DNA of 64,000 bases, taken from NCBI GenBank assembly GCA_018820275.1, contig JAHJOO010000008.1, positions 58,975 to 122,974 of the forward strand. The letters run 5' to 3'. The stretch comes from Alphaproteobacteria bacterium (GTDB lineage: Bacteria; Pseudomonadota; Alphaproteobacteria; Caulobacterales; Caulobacteraceae). The translations under genes and the position numbers were made by a program. The notes beneath the pieces were generated by a model. That model made no database searches. It had not been told where the DNA came from and saw only the letters and a program-made list of their open reading frames with translations. Of this stretch, positions 37,856 through 47,905 are shown one piece after another. Each line of letters opens with the position of its first letter. The first letter of the stretch is position 1.

Positions 37856-40800
37856 TGAATTTCAACAACATCTCGTCCTGGTCGATCCGGAATCCGATTC
37901 CGATCATCCTGATGTTCGTGGTCCTGACGATCGCGGGGATCGGCAGCTATTTCAACCTGAGGACCAACAACTTCCCCGACGTCGACCTGCCGGTCGTGGC
38001 GGTCACCATCGTCCAGGCCGGCGCCTCGCCGACCGAGATGGAGACCCAGGTCACCCGCATGATCGAGGACTCGGTCGCGGGTCTCGGTCAGGTGCGCCAC
38101 ATCACCTCGGTGGTGAACGAGGGCGTGTCGACCACCTCCATCGAGTTCCAGCTGGGCGTCGATCTGGAGAAGGTCACCAACGACGTCCGCAACGCCGTCA
38201 GCCGCATCCGGCAACAGCTTCCGGCCGACGTGCAGGAACCGATCGTCCAGCGCATCGAGTTCACGGCCATCCCCTTCGCCAACTTCGTGGTGCGGGCCCC
38301 GGGGATGAGCCCGGAGGAGCTGAGCTGGTTCGTCGACGACACGGTGTCCAAGCGCCTGCTGTCGATCCGCGGCATCAGCCAGGTCAGCCGGGACGGCGGC
38401 GTCAGCCGCGAGATCCGGATCAAGCTGGACCCGGCGCGGCTGGAGGCCTTCGGCGTGACCGCCTCGGCCGTGTCGAACCAGCTGCGGGCCCAGAACATCA
38501 ACCTGCCCGGCGGGCGGGGCCAGGTCGGCGGCTCGGAGCAGGCCATCCGCACCGTCGGCTCGGCCCAGTCGGTCGAAGAGCTGCGCGAGACCCTGATTCC
38601 GGTCGCCGGCCGGACCGTGCGCCTCGGCGATCTGGGCGAGGTCACCGACGAGTGGTCCGAACAGCGCGGCCGCGCGCGCTTCAACGGCCAGGAAGTCGTG
38701 GGCTTCGGCATCTCCCGCGCCATCGGCTCGTCCGAGGTCGACGTCTATCACCGGGCCGTGGCCGAGCTGGAACAGCTGGACGCCGAGCGCGCCGACATCA
38801 CCGTCGAGGAGGTGGCCAACACCACCGAGGACGTGATCAACAACTTCCACGCCTCGGTCGAGACCCTGCTGCTGGGTGCCCTTCTGGCCGTGGCGGTGGT
38901 GTTCATCTTCCTGCGCGACTGGCGCGCGACCATCATCTGCGCCTGCGCCATTCCCCTGTCGCTGATCCCGACATTCTGGATCATGGACCTGACGGGGCAG
39001 TCGCTGAACGTGGTCAGCCTGCTGGCCCTGTCGCTGACGATCGGGGTGCTGGTCGACGACGCGATCGTGGAGATCGAGAACATCGTCCGGCACATTCGCG
39101 ACGGCAAGGCGCCCTATCCGGCGGCCATCGAGGCCGCGGACGAGATCGGCCTGGCCGTCGTGGCCACCACGGCCACGCTGATCGCCGTGTTCGCGCCCAC
39201 CGGCTTCATGCCCGGCGTGGTCGGCCAGTTCTTCAAGAGCTTCGCCATCGCCGCCTGCGTCAGCGTCTTCTTCTCGCTGGTCGTGGCGCGGACCCTGACG
39301 CCGCTGATGGGCGCCTATCTGCTCCGGCGCGACCAGGGCAAGGAGCACGGCGACCCCTTCTGGATGGCCCCCTATCTGAGGGCCGTGCGCTGGAGCCAGG
39401 CCAACTCGGCGCCGCGGGCCTTGGCGGCGGACCGTCAGGCGAAGCGCGGCGGCTGGATGCGGCGCAAGCTGCTGTGGCGCGTCTTCGACCACCGGATCTG
39501 GGTGCTGGGCATTGGGACGGTCTTCTTTATCTTCTCCATCTTCCTGGCGTCGCAGCTGCCGGGCGAATTCATTCCCGTGGAGGACATCTCCCGGTCGACC
39601 GTGACCGTGCAGATGGCCCCCGGCACGACCCTGGAAGAGACGGACGCCGCCGTGGAGCGGATCACCGACGAGCTCATGGCCCAGCCGGAGGTCCGTTCGG
39701 TCTATTCCTCGATCGGCTCGGCGACCGTCAGCTTCGGCCCGGGCGGGGGCAACTCCGCGGGCGAGGTGCGTCGCGCCAATCTGACGGTCAACCTGACCAA
39801 GCGCGCGGACCGTTCGCTGACCCAGCAGGAGTTCGAGCGAAAGATGGGGCCCGTCCTGGCCCAGGTGCCCGGCGCGCGCATCCAGTTCGGCGTCGCCGGC
39901 GGCGGATCCGGCCTGCTGACCATCGCGCTGGTCGGCGACGACCCCGAGGTGCTGGAACCCGCCGCGGCCCGGCTGGAGCGCGACATGCGCCAGATCGACG
40001 GCCTGTCGAACGTGATCTCCTCCTCGTCGCTGGTCCGACCGGAGATCCTGATCACGCCCAAGGCGGACGTGGCGGCGCTGCAGGGCGTGTCGTCCGCGGA
40101 CATCAGTCAGGTGGCGCGCGTGGCCACGCTCGGCGACGCCGATCAGCTGCTGCCCAAGTTCAACCTCGGCGACCGCCAGGTCCCCATCCGGGTCATGCTC
40201 AGGCAGGACGCGCGTGAGGATCTCAGCGTGCTGCAGAACCTGAAGGTGCCGACCTCCTCGGGGGCCGTGGTGCCGCTGTCGTCCGTCGCCGACATCACCT
40301 TCGGCGCCGGTCCGAACCAGATCGACCGGCTGGATCGCCGGCGCGTGGCCAACATCACCGCCGAGCTGACCGGCGTCGCCCTCAGCGAGGCGACCGTCGC
40401 GGTCAACGAGCTGGACAGCATGACGAACCTGCCCGACGGCGTGGAGCAGCAGCTGACCGGCGACGCCGAGAGCAATATGGAGCTGGTCACCGGCTTCCTG
40501 TTCGCCATCGTGACGGGCATCCTGCTGATGTACGTCGTGCTGGTGCTGCTGTTCGGCAGCTTCTTCCACCCGATCACCATCCTGGCGGCGCTGCCGGTGT
40601 CGTTCGGCGGCGCCTTCCTGGCCCTGCTGATCACCGACAAATCCCTGTCGATGCCGGCCCTGATCGGCATCATCATGCTGACGGGGATCGCGGCCAAGAA
40701 CTCCATCCTGCTGGTCGACTACGCCATCATGGCGATGAAGGGCGGGATGAACCGGAACGAGGCCCTGATCGACGCGGCCCACAAGCGGGCCCGCCCGATC

Positions 40801-41052
40801 ATCATGACCACCTTCGCCATGGGTCTGGGGATGCTGCCGATCGCCATGGCGTTCGGCGAGGGTACCGCCTTCCGCAGCCCGATGGCGATCGCCGTGATCG
40901 GCGGCCTGATCACCTCGACGGCCCTGTCCCTGCTGTTCGTGCCGGTCGTGTTCTCGATCATCGACGGGATCAAGACCCGCCTGACCCGCTTCGGCGGACG
41001 GCTGTTCCACGCCCAGCGCGACGCCGAGCCGGAGGAACGTCCGGCCGAGTGA
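37855..41052 (+). CDS. RND efflux transporter, HAE1-type permease
   Basis: The 1065-residue protein is a drug-efflux pump of the AcrB/MexB superfamily, with 12 membrane segments and two large periplasmic loops. The proton-relay pair is seen in segment 4 as Asp401 and Asp402 (GVLVDDAIVEIEN). The second half has GIAAKNSILLVDYAI and FRSPMAIAVIGGL. Sequence identity to the HAE1 class is clear, but the substrate is not known. An intrinsic terminator follows the stop. Confidence 0.95.
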   Translation: MNFNNISSWSIRNPIPIILMFVVLTIAGIGSYFNLRTNNFPDVDLPVVAVTIVQAGASPTEMETQVTRMIEDSVAGLGQVRHITSVVNEGVSTTSIEFQLGVDLEKVTNDVRNAVSRIRQQLPADVQEPIVQRIEFTAIPFANFVVRAPGMSPEELSWFVDDTVSKRLLSIRGISQVSRDGGVSREIRIKLDPARLEAFGVTASAVSNQLRAQNINLPGGRGQVGGSEQAIRTVGSAQSVEELRETLIPVAGRTVRLGDLGEVTDEWSEQRGRARFNGQEVVGFGISRAIGSSEVDVYHRAVAELEQLDAERADITVEEVANTTEDVINNFHASVETLLLGALLAVAVVFIFLRDWRATIICACAIPLSLIPTFWIMDLTGQSLNVVSLLALSLTIGVLVDDAIVEIENIVRHIRDGKAPYPAAIEAADEIGLAVVATTATLIAVFAPTGFMPGVVGQFFKSFAIAACVSVFFSLVVARTLTPLMGAYLLRRDQGKEHGDPFWMAPYLRAVRWSQANSAPRALAADRQAKRGGWMRRKLLWRVFDHRIWVLGIGTVFFIFSIFLASQLPGEFIPVEDISRSTVTVQMAPGTTLEETDAAVERITDELMAQPEVRSVYSSIGSATVSFGPGGGNSAGEVRRANLTVNLTKRADRSLTQQEFERKMGPVLAQVPGARIQFGVAGGGSGLLTIALVGDDPEVLEPAAARLERDMRQIDGLSNVISSSSLVRPEILITPKADVAALQGVSSADISQVARVATLGDADQLLPKFNLGDRQVPIRVMLRQDAREDLSVLQNLKVPTSSGAVVPLSSVADITFGAGPNQIDRLDRRRVANITAELTGVALSEATVAVNELDSMTNLPDGVEQQLTGDAESNMELVTGFLFAIVTGILLMYVVLVLLFGSFFHPITILAALPVSFGGAFLALLITDKSLSMPALIGIIMLTGIAAKNSILLVDYAIMAMKGGMNRNEALIDAAHKRARPIIMTTFAMGLGMLPIAMAFGEGTAFRSPMAIAVIGGLITSTALSLLFVPVVFSIIDGIKTRLTRFGGRLFHAQRDAEPEERPAE

Positions 41053-41075
41053 TCCTTCCACCGCCTGAACAGCGA

Positions 41076-41107
41076 AGGGCCGCTCCGGGAACGGGGCGGC
41101 CCTTTTT
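41076..41107 (+). terminator. Intrinsic terminator of the RND operon
   Basis: An 8-bp perfect stem (AGGGCCGC with GCGGCCCT) closes a GC-rich loop and is followed by TTTTT. It is 24 bases after the permease stop and fits a classical rho-independent terminator. Confidence 0.9.
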
Positions 41108-41263
41108 CGTCCGGGCGGTCGCGGCCGGGGAGTGCCCGTCCCGGCGCTGATCCCGGTGTCTCACCTCCGCCGGTCCGGCAGCCGGTGCCCCCGGCGGCAC
41201 GAGGCCCCTCGCCCGGGGGTGGGGTGGGCGACGGCCCGGCCGATCCGGGCCGCCCAAAAGAAA

Positions 41264-41293
41264 AGGCCGGCCGGGGTCGCCCCCGGCCGGCCT
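41264..41293 (-). terminator. Intrinsic terminator of the TonB receptor gene
   Basis: A 13-bp stem (AGGCCGGCCGGGG with its complement) closes a 4-base loop. Reading on the minus strand it is followed by TTTCTTTT, right after the receptor stop at 41318. Confidence 0.88.
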
Positions 41294-41317
41294 CGTCTCA
41301 GGTCAGGCGCGCCGCGA

Positions 41318-43981
41318 TCAGTAGCGGAAGCGCAGGGTCATGCCGTAGGTGCGCGGCTGTCCCAGGAAGGCGTCGTAGGTGCCGGTGTCGCGCGCCGGGT
41401 CGTAGAAGGTGCCATTCGGCTGCACCGTCGACTGGAAGAAGGTGCCCTGCAGCGGCCCGTTGTAGCCGACCTGCAGATACTCCTCGTCGGTGATGTTCTG
41501 GGCCCACAGCTCGAGGGTCCAGCGCTCGTCTTCCGATCCCAGCGAGATCCGGCCGTTCACCGTGGTGAAGGCGTCCTGCTGCTTGAAGGGCAGCAGGTCC
41601 GAACCGGTGTTGTATTCGCTCATGTACTTGCCGGCGAGGCTGAAGCCCCCGCGCAGGCCGTTGCCCAGCGACCGGTCGAAGTTCATCGACAGGGTCGCCG
41701 ACCATTCCGGCGCGAACGACGGGCGGCTGCCCGGCAGCAGCGAGGCGGCGGGGAAGTTGTTCGGGTCGACCAGGTCGGCAGCGGTGAACACGCCGTATTC
41801 GGCGTCGGTGTAGGTGACGCCGCCCTGCAGGCTCAGGCCCTCGACCGGCGTGAACCAGACCATGTCCGCGTCGACGCCCTGCGAGGTCAGCTCGGGGATC
41901 GGCTCGACCGTGAAGCCGACGCCGTTGAAGGTGTTGAGCTGGAAGTTCTCGAACTTCTGGTGGAAGTAGGTGGCGTTCAGCAGCAGGGTGCGGTCCAGCA
42001 GGGTCATCTTCACCCCGGCCTCGTAGCTGTCCACCGTCTCGGACGGGAAGAACAGGCTGGACACCGGCGTGACCGTGCCCGTGACGTGGACCCGATCCAG
42101 GTTGTAGCCGAAGCTCTTGTAGCCCCGCGCGTAGGAGGCGTAGCCGAGGACCTGCTCGTTCAGGCGGTAGGAACCCTTGATCGTGCCGCTCAGCTCGGTG
42201 TCGTCATGCTCCTCGACGACGGCGCGGTTGTTGAAGGCCGCGTTGCTGAAGGGCAGGCAGAAGGTGCCGATCACGGATCCGGCGCCGGCGGCCCCGATGG
42301 CCCCGGCGATGGCGCCCTGGTTGGCGCCGGCCGCGGCGCAGGCGGCCCCGTTGGTGCCGACGTTGTCCTGCAGGCCGTCCAAGGACTTGTCGTCCATGGT
42401 GAAGCGCAGACCCAGGGTGATGTCGAACTGGTCGGTCACCCGGAAGGTGTTGTTCGTGAAGACGGCGAACGACGTCGATTCCTGGTCATAGACGTCGGCG
42501 TAGCCCTGACCCACGGTGAAGCCCTGGCCGGTGGCCTGGGCGGTGGGGACGACCACCAGCGAACCGCCGGGGCCGATCGGCAGGGCACCGGTGCCGCCGC
42601 TGGCGAGGCAGCCCTGCAGGCCCGTCAGACCCGAGGTCTGGCCCGGACGGGTGAAGCAGCCGGCGATGCCGGGGCTGATCGGGAAGGCACCGCCGCTGGA
42701 CCCGTTCAGGCTCGCGCTCAGCAGGAACGAGATGAAGGGCGTGTAGTCGCTGCCGAAGAACCAGCTGTCCTTACGGGTGATGTCTTCCGACGTGGCGAAG
42801 ACGCCGACCAGCCAGTCGAGGCGATCGGTCGAGCCGGCCAGGCGGAATTCCTGGGTCAGGTTGTCGACGCTGTAGCCGTTCTGCCCGTCCTGGTTCCGAT
42901 AGGCGATGTCGGCGCCGGTGTAGTCGATGTCCTGACCCAGCTCGGTGCTCCACTCGCGGGCCGAGGTGACCGAGGTCAGGGTGGCGCCGCCGAACATGCC
43001 CGGCATGTCGAAATTGGCTTCCAGCGAGACGCCGCGGTCGTCGACCTCCTGCCCGGATTCCCGGTTGGCGTAGGCCAGGCGCGAGTACGGCAGGGCGGCG
43101 AAGCCCGGGGCCGGCGGCCGGATGCCGGGGCCGGTGGCCAGCAGGTCGATGAAGGCGGCCGTCGGACCCGAACGGATCTGGACGCCGGTGCAGCAGTATT
43201 CGTCCCGGCGCGAGTAGTCGACGATCAGGCGCAGCGAGGTGTTGTCGTTCGGCAGCCACAGCAGCTGGCCGCGGACGGTGCCGAAGTCCTGGTTGGCGTC
43301 GTCGGTCTGGGTGCGCGGACCGTCGCCGGTGTTCACCTCGTAGAAGCCGTCACGCACGCGGCGCGCGCCGTACAGGCGGAAGGCCAGGGTGTCGGAGAGC
43401 GGGCCGGAGACCGAACCCGAGGCGGCCAGGGCGCCGTAGTTGCCGACGGTGGCCTCGCCGTTGAACTCCGGCGTGAAGGAGGGCTGCTCGGTGATGATGT
43501 TGATCACGCCGGCCGAGGTGTTCTTGCCGAACAGGGTGCCTTGGGGTCCCTTCAGCACTTCGATGCGCTGCAGTTCGCCGAGGTCGCCGAAGCCGACCGA
43601 GTTGCGCGAGCGGTAGACGCCGTCGATGACGACGCCGACCGAGCTCTCGAGGCCGGGGTTGTCGCCGACCGTGCCGACGCCGCGGATGCGGGCGGTGGTC
43701 GAGGCTTCCGACGACGTGGAGGTCACGGTCATGCCCGGCGTCAGGATCTGGAGATCCTTGATGTCGCGGACGCCGGCTTCCTGCAGCGTCTCCTGCGACA
43801 GGGTCGTCACCACGATCGGCACGTCCTGAAGGCTTTGTTCGCGCTTCTGGGCGGTGACGATGATGTCGTCGACGCGGGTGATCTCCTGCTCCTGGGCGGC
43901 GGCGACGCCGGCGACCCCGAAGAGAGCCGTCCCGACGACGGCGGCGGACACGGTGGTGCGAAGAATGTGGTTCAGACGCAT
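41318..43981 (-). CDS. TonB-dependent outer-membrane receptor
   Basis: The 887-residue protein has a signal peptide (MRLNHILRTTVSAAVVG ... AAAQ), a TonB box (DDIIVTAQKREQSLQDVP), a plug with RIEVLKGPQGTLFGKN and SAGVINIITEQP, and a beta-barrel ending in Phe-Arg-Tyr. Receptors of this subfamily, common in Caulobacterales and sphingomonads, import diverse ligands; the ligand is unknown. I use the ATG at 43981, preceded by AGGAG, instead of an in-frame start 36 codons upstream. The 223 bases to nhaA hold its promoter. Confidence 0.94.
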   Translation of the reverse strand: MRLNHILRTTVSAAVVGTALFGVAGVAAAQEQEITRVDDIIVTAQKREQSLQDVPIVVTTLSQETLQEAGVRDIKDLQILTPGMTVTSTSSEASTTARIRGVGTVGDNPGLESSVGVVIDGVYRSRNSVGFGDLGELQRIEVLKGPQGTLFGKNTSAGVINIITEQPSFTPEFNGEATVGNYGALAASGSVSGPLSDTLAFRLYGARRVRDGFYEVNTGDGPRTQTDDANQDFGTVRGQLLWLPNDNTSLRLIVDYSRRDEYCCTGVQIRSGPTAAFIDLLATGPGIRPPAPGFAALPYSRLAYANRESGQEVDDRGVSLEANFDMPGMFGGATLTSVTSAREWSTELGQDIDYTGADIAYRNQDGQNGYSVDNLTQEFRLAGSTDRLDWLVGVFATSEDITRKDSWFFGSDYTPFISFLLSASLNGSSGGAFPISPGIAGCFTRPGQTSGLTGLQGCLASGGTGALPIGPGGSLVVVPTAQATGQGFTVGQGYADVYDQESTSFAVFTNNTFRVTDQFDITLGLRFTMDDKSLDGLQDNVGTNGAACAAAGANQGAIAGAIGAAGAGSVIGTFCLPFSNAAFNNRAVVEEHDDTELSGTIKGSYRLNEQVLGYASYARGYKSFGYNLDRVHVTGTVTPVSSLFFPSETVDSYEAGVKMTLLDRTLLLNATYFHQKFENFQLNTFNGVGFTVEPIPELTSQGVDADMVWFTPVEGLSLQGGVTYTDAEYGVFTAADLVDPNNFPAASLLPGSRPSFAPEWSATLSMNFDRSLGNGLRGGFSLAGKYMSEYNTGSDLLPFKQQDAFTTVNGRISLGSEDERWTLELWAQNITDEEYLQVGYNGPLQGTFFQSTVQPNGTFYDPARDTGTYDAFLGQPRTYGMTLRFRY

Positions 43982-44204
43982 GTCTATCCCGGCTCCTAGA
44001 GCCCGGCCGGAGCGGCCGAGGCGTTCCCAATCCCTAATGACCCCGTCCTTCTGTCGTGACGGCGGTCGCCAACGTCCGGGGTAATCCAACCGGTGTCGCC
44101 CGACAAGGATAACGCCGCGTTACAGCCCCGTTTGCGCCGCAGGGCGACCGTGAGTGTGACAAGAAAGCGACGGAAACGCGTGACGCTAGGTCAATATTCG
44201 TGCG

Positions 44205-45413
44205 TCAGGACGCAGTATTCGCCGCCGCCTCGGCCTTTTCCTTGCGTCGACGGCCGGCGACGCTGAGCACCGCAGCCCCGGCGATCGCGGAAAGCAGCGA
44301 GCCGCCCAGCACGCCCAGCTTGACCTCGACCTGCGCCGGCGAGTCGATCGCGCCCGGAAAGGCCAGGGCACCGATGAACAGGCTCATGGTGAAGCCGACG
44401 CCGCACAACAGGCTGACGCCGTAGACTTCGGGCCAGGTGGCGCCGGTCGGCTTCGTGCCGATCTTCAGCGCCGAGGCCAGCCAGGCCATGGCGAGCACGC
44501 CGACCTGCTTGCCGATGAACAGGCCCAGCGCGATGCCGATCACCAGCGGTGCCGCCAGCTGCTCCAGGCCGATGCCGGCGAAGCTGACGCCGGCCTTGGC
44601 GAAGGCGAAGATCGGCAGGATGACGTAGGCGACGTAGGGGTGCAGATCGTGCATCGCCTCCTTGAGCGGCATCTGGCCGTCGCGCCGCGCCTTGATCGGC
44701 ACGATGGCGGCGAAGGCCACGGCCGTCAGCGACGTCGACAGGCCCGCCTCGACCGTCAGCCACCAGGTCAGGGCGAAGCCGAGGAACCAGAAGGGCGACG
44801 GGATCTTGCGCCACTGGGCGAAGGCCGCTCCGACCGCCAGCAGGCCGGCGACCCACAGCAGGTGGCCCCACACGACGCCCTGCGAAAACAGGACCGCGAT
44901 CAGGGCGATGGCCCCGAGGTCGTCCACGATGGCGAGGGTGAGCAGGAAGACCCTCAGCGACGACGGCAGGCTGCGCGCGAAGACGGCGAACACCGCCAGG
45001 GCGAAGGCGATGTCCGTGGCCAGGGGGATGGGCCAGCCCTGGGTCGGTCCGCCCAGCGCGGAGACCACGCCCAGATAGACGAGCCCGGGAGCCAGCATCC
45101 CCCCGATGGCGGCCAGCACCGGCGTGGCCAGCTTTTTCGGATCGCTCAGCTCGCCGCGCAGGATCTCGTATTTGATCTCCAGCCCCACCACGAGGAAGAA
45201 GATCGCCATCAGCCCTTCCTTGATCCATTCGGAGACGGACATCTCCAGGATCGCCGGGCCGATCTGCAGGACGTGCTCGGCCTTGAGGAAGCTGAAATAG
45301 TCGGTCGCGAACGGCGAGTTCGCCAGCACGAGGGCCGCGAGGGCGGCCACGCCCAGCACGGCCCCCGAGCCGGCCTCGGTCTTGAGGAATTCGAGGGTCA
45401 GTCTGCGCGCCAT
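44205..45413 (-). CDS. nhaA: Na+/H+ antiporter NhaA
   Basis: NhaA exchanges two protons for one Na+ across the inner membrane, for sodium and alkaline-pH tolerance. The 402-residue protein has 12 predicted segments, the crossed helix motif ATDIAFALAV (Thr133, Asp134) and the essential adjacent aspartates Asp164 and Asp165 in LAIVDDLGAIA. I prefer the ATG at 45413 (MARRLTLEFL); the longer frame is a Pro-rich extension. Its stop overlaps a small hairpin (TGCGTC ... ACGCA). Confidence 0.96.
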   Translation of the reverse strand: MARRLTLEFLKTEAGSGAVLGVAALAALVLANSPFATDYFSFLKAEHVLQIGPAILEMSVSEWIKEGLMAIFFLVVGLEIKYEILRGELSDPKKLATPVLAAIGGMLAPGLVYLGVVSALGGPTQGWPIPLATDIAFALAVFAVFARSLPSSLRVFLLTLAIVDDLGAIALIAVLFSQGVVWGHLLWVAGLLAVGAAFAQWRKIPSPFWFLGFALTWWLTVEAGLSTSLTAVAFAAIVPIKARRDGQMPLKEAMHDLHPYVAYVILPIFAFAKAGVSFAGIGLEQLAAPLVIGIALGLFIGKQVGVLAMAWLASALKIGTKPTGATWPEVYGVSLLCGVGFTMSLFIGALAFPGAIDSPAQVEVKLGVLGGSLLSAIAGAAVLSVAGRRRKEKAEAAANTAS

Positions 45414-45612
45414 GGCGGCCTCCGGGATCACGAAAGGTCGGGGCGCCAGGTTATCGACGGACGCCGGACCGGATTCACCCAATGACGCGGGCACCGGCCT
45501 GGCCCGCGCGGAACGACGGCGGACCTGATCTCTGCGGTCTAAATACCCGCCCGCTCTCCGGGTTCAAGGCCGGCCGGTTGCCATCCGGGCCCCGGGACCG
45601 CATTTGCCGCCC

Positions 45613-47001
45613 ATGCCCCCGTCCAACGCCTACCGCCCCGAGCCGCGCTTCTTCGATCTGGGCGAGGACTACGGCGACGCAGTGCGGGCCGCGGAGTTCC
45701 CGCGCACCGTCCTGCGGTTCCGCAACGACCGCGCCGCGGCCGAGGTGGGACTGGCGACGCTGGGCGACGGCGAGTGGATCGACCATTTCGGCCGGTTCGC
45801 GCCCCTGCCCGGTCAACCCGGCCCGATCGCCATGCGCTACCATGGCCACCAGTTCCGCACCTACAACCCCGACCTCGGCGACGGACGCGGCTTCCTGGCG
45901 GCGCAGATGCGCGACGACCGCGGACGCCTGCTGGATCTCGGCACCAAAGGGTCGGGCCAGACGCCCTGGTCGCGCGGCGCGGACGGCCGGCTGACGCTGA
46001 AGGGCGGGATGCGCGAGGTGCTGGCCGCGGAGATGCTGCAGCGGCTGGGCGTGCCGACCAGCCGGGCCTTCAGCCTGATCGAGACGGGCGAGGCGCTGGA
46101 ACGCGGCGACGAGCCCTCACCGACCCGCTCCGCGGTGCTGGTGCGTCTGTCGCACAGCCACATCCGCTTCGGCACCTTCCAGCGCGCGGCGTATCTGGGC
46201 CGCACCGACATGCTGGAAGCGCTGCTCGAGCACGCCCGATCCCTCTATCACCCGCACGTCGCCCCTGGAGATCCGGCCGGCTTTCTCGCGGCCGTGGTGG
46301 ACGCGTCGGCCCGGCTGGCCGCGCGCTGGATCGCCGCAGGCTTCGTCCACGGGGTGCTGAACACCGACAATCTGAACGTCACGGGCGAGAGCTTCGACTA
46401 CGGCCCGTGGCGGTTCCTGCCGCACTATGAGCCGGGGTTCACCGCCGCCTATTTCGACCAGTTCGGCCTCTACGCCTTCGCGCGTCAGCCCGAGGCCGTG
46501 TTCTGGGCCCTGACCCAGCTGGGCGGCGCCCTGAAAGGCGTCGGCGACGCCCAGGCCCTGACCGACGCCCTGAACGGCTTCGGTCCGGCCTACATCCGCG
46601 AGCTGCGCGCCGCCTTCCTGGAACGGCTGGGCGTGCTCAGCCTGGGTGAGGCCGGGGACCAGCGACTGCTCGACTCCACCCTGGCCCTGCTGCGCGAAGG
46701 GGGCGAGGCGATGCGGTGGGAGCCGCTGTTCCACGACTGGTTCGCCGGCTTCGCCTCCTCGGCCCGCGCCCTGTCGGGCCCGCGCGCCGCCCTGTACCAG
46801 ACCAAGGCCTTCGCCGACTTCCGCTTCGCCCTGTTCGAGCACGAGCCGGACCGGCCCGAGCGGCTGGAAGCCCCGCGCTTCGCCCGCGCCGAGCCCGAGG
46901 AGATGCTCATCGACGAGGTCGAGGCCATCTGGGCCGCGATCGACCGCGACGACGACTGGCGTCCGTTCGAGGCGAAGATCGCGCAACTGCGGGAGGCCTG
47001 A
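45613..47001 (+). CDS. selO: Protein adenylyltransferase SelO
   Basis: SelO is a pseudokinase-fold enzyme that transfers AMP to Ser, Thr or Tyr of proteins and is linked to oxidative stress. The 462-residue protein has RYHGHQFRTYNPDLGDGRG, GTKGSGQTPWSRGADGRLTL, GGMREVLAAEML and the metal site HGVLNTDNLNVTGESFDYGPW. The E. coli homologue YdiU is 478 residues. ATG 45613 is preferred over an in-frame TTG three codons earlier. Confidence 0.94.
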   Translation: MPPSNAYRPEPRFFDLGEDYGDAVRAAEFPRTVLRFRNDRAAAEVGLATLGDGEWIDHFGRFAPLPGQPGPIAMRYHGHQFRTYNPDLGDGRGFLAAQMRDDRGRLLDLGTKGSGQTPWSRGADGRLTLKGGMREVLAAEMLQRLGVPTSRAFSLIETGEALERGDEPSPTRSAVLVRLSHSHIRFGTFQRAAYLGRTDMLEALLEHARSLYHPHVAPGDPAGFLAAVVDASARLAARWIAAGFVHGVLNTDNLNVTGESFDYGPWRFLPHYEPGFTAAYFDQFGLYAFARQPEAVFWALTQLGGALKGVGDAQALTDALNGFGPAYIRELRAAFLERLGVLSLGEAGDQRLLDSTLALLREGGEAMRWEPLFHDWFAGFASSARALSGPRAALYQTKAFADFRFALFEHEPDRPERLEAPRFARAEPEEMLIDEVEAIWAAIDRDDDWRPFEAKIAQLREA

Positions 47002-47305
47002 CGCCGTCTTGCCGGCGGATGGACGGCGCTGCTGACAGCACCCTGGCGGCAGGCTTCGGGCAGTGTCGCCACGCGGTCGAAAGCCGGCCGCCCCGAACGT
47101 CTCATCCCTGCGGCGACCCGCCCGCGGCAACGCTTCCTTACGGATTTTTATGCATACGGTCACGCTTCGGCCCCGGTGCTCACGCAGAAGGCGATCACGG
47201 ATGGTTACGCTGAAGCTTCGCGCCCTTGCGCAATGGGGCAGGCGAACCGATCTCGCGACTGTTACCAATAAGAACCGGAGCGCCCCTCCCCGGGCGACTT
47301 TGAGA
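47002..47305. other. Intergenic stretch between selO and the DoxX gene
   Basis: This 304-base stretch is without a convincing gene. An open frame continues upstream of DoxX (from 47063) but is Arg/Pro-rich and looks like noise. It becomes relatively AT-rich around 47150-47170 and 47260-47280, which may mark the DoxX promoter, but I cannot assign -35 and -10 boxes with confidence. Confidence 0.4.
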
Positions 47306-47728
47306 ATGAGCTCTCAGGCCCTTTCCCCGTCGCAGGTCCGCCTGCGTCAAAGCTATCGCAACCTGACCCTGTGGACCCTGCAGGGCTGGCTTTCCATGTT
47401 CTTCCTCGCCGCCGGCTGGGCCAAGGCGACGGAGTCGTCGGCCACGCTCGCCGAGCTGATGTCATGGACCGCGGGCGCGCCGGTCGAGATGGTGCAGGGC
47501 CTCGGCATCGCCGAGATGATCCTGGCCGTCCTCCTGCTGGCACCGCTGGCCTCCTGGAAGCGGGGGCGCCCCCTGATGATCACCGCCGCGGTCGGCCTGC
47601 TGACGCTGGCGACGGTCATGCTGGGGGTCCATGCCGTGGCGCTTGAGGTCGTCCCGGCCCTGACCAACCTGGCCCTGATCGCCGTGACCGCCCCGGTGCT
47701 GTGGATGCGGGCCCGCGAGGTCCGCTGA
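47306..47728 (+). CDS. DoxX-like membrane protein
   Basis: The 140-residue protein has four predicted membrane segments and the DoxX pattern: LSMFFLAAGWAKATES near residue 30, then AEMILAVLLLAPLASW. DoxX-family proteins are small inner-membrane proteins of uncertain function, some linked to redox stress. ATG 47306 begins MSSQALSPSQVRLRQSYRNL; the upstream extension is basic low-complexity. The convergent DUF2256 gene ends three bases from its stop. Confidence 0.8.
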   Translation: MSSQALSPSQVRLRQSYRNLTLWTLQGWLSMFFLAAGWAKATESSATLAELMSWTAGAPVEMVQGLGIAEMILAVLLLAPLASWKRGRPLMITAAVGLLTLATVMLGVHAVALEVVPALTNLALIAVTAPVLWMRAREVR

Positions 47729-47731
47729 GGC

Positions 47732-47887
47732 TCAGCCGTCGCGGCACCGGTCCGAGCAGAACTTCACCTGGTCCCAGTCGCGCGCCCATTTGCGGCGCCA
47801 GGCGAAGGGGCGGCCGCAGGCGACGCAGACCTTCTGCGGCAGGTCGCCCTTTCGGGTGCCGGCGTCGTTGACGTGCTTGCGGCCCAT
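47732..47887 (-). CDS. DUF2256 small zinc-ribbon protein
   Basis: The 51-residue protein has the DUF2256 signature: [20 protein letters not shown] followed by [11 protein letters not shown], four cysteines as CxxC and CxxxC. Such proteins probably bind one zinc ion; the function is unknown. ATG 47887 (MGRKHVND) gives the family length; an in-frame start 15 codons upstream would read through the operator of the divergent MerR gene. Confidence 0.88.
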   Translation of the reverse strand: MGRKHVNDAGTRKGDLPQKVCVACGRPFAWRRKWARDWDQVKFCSDRCRDG

Positions 47888-47905
47888 GGCGCGACCAAGC
47901 CTTCC

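Noticed and set aside
44201..44214. TGCGTC/ACGCA hairpin at the nhaA stop
   Set aside because: Short stem overlapping the stop codon and no T-run, so not called as a terminator.
47063..47305. Long N-terminal extension of the DoxX protein
   Set aside because: Arg-rich noise; the family starts at MSSQALSP.
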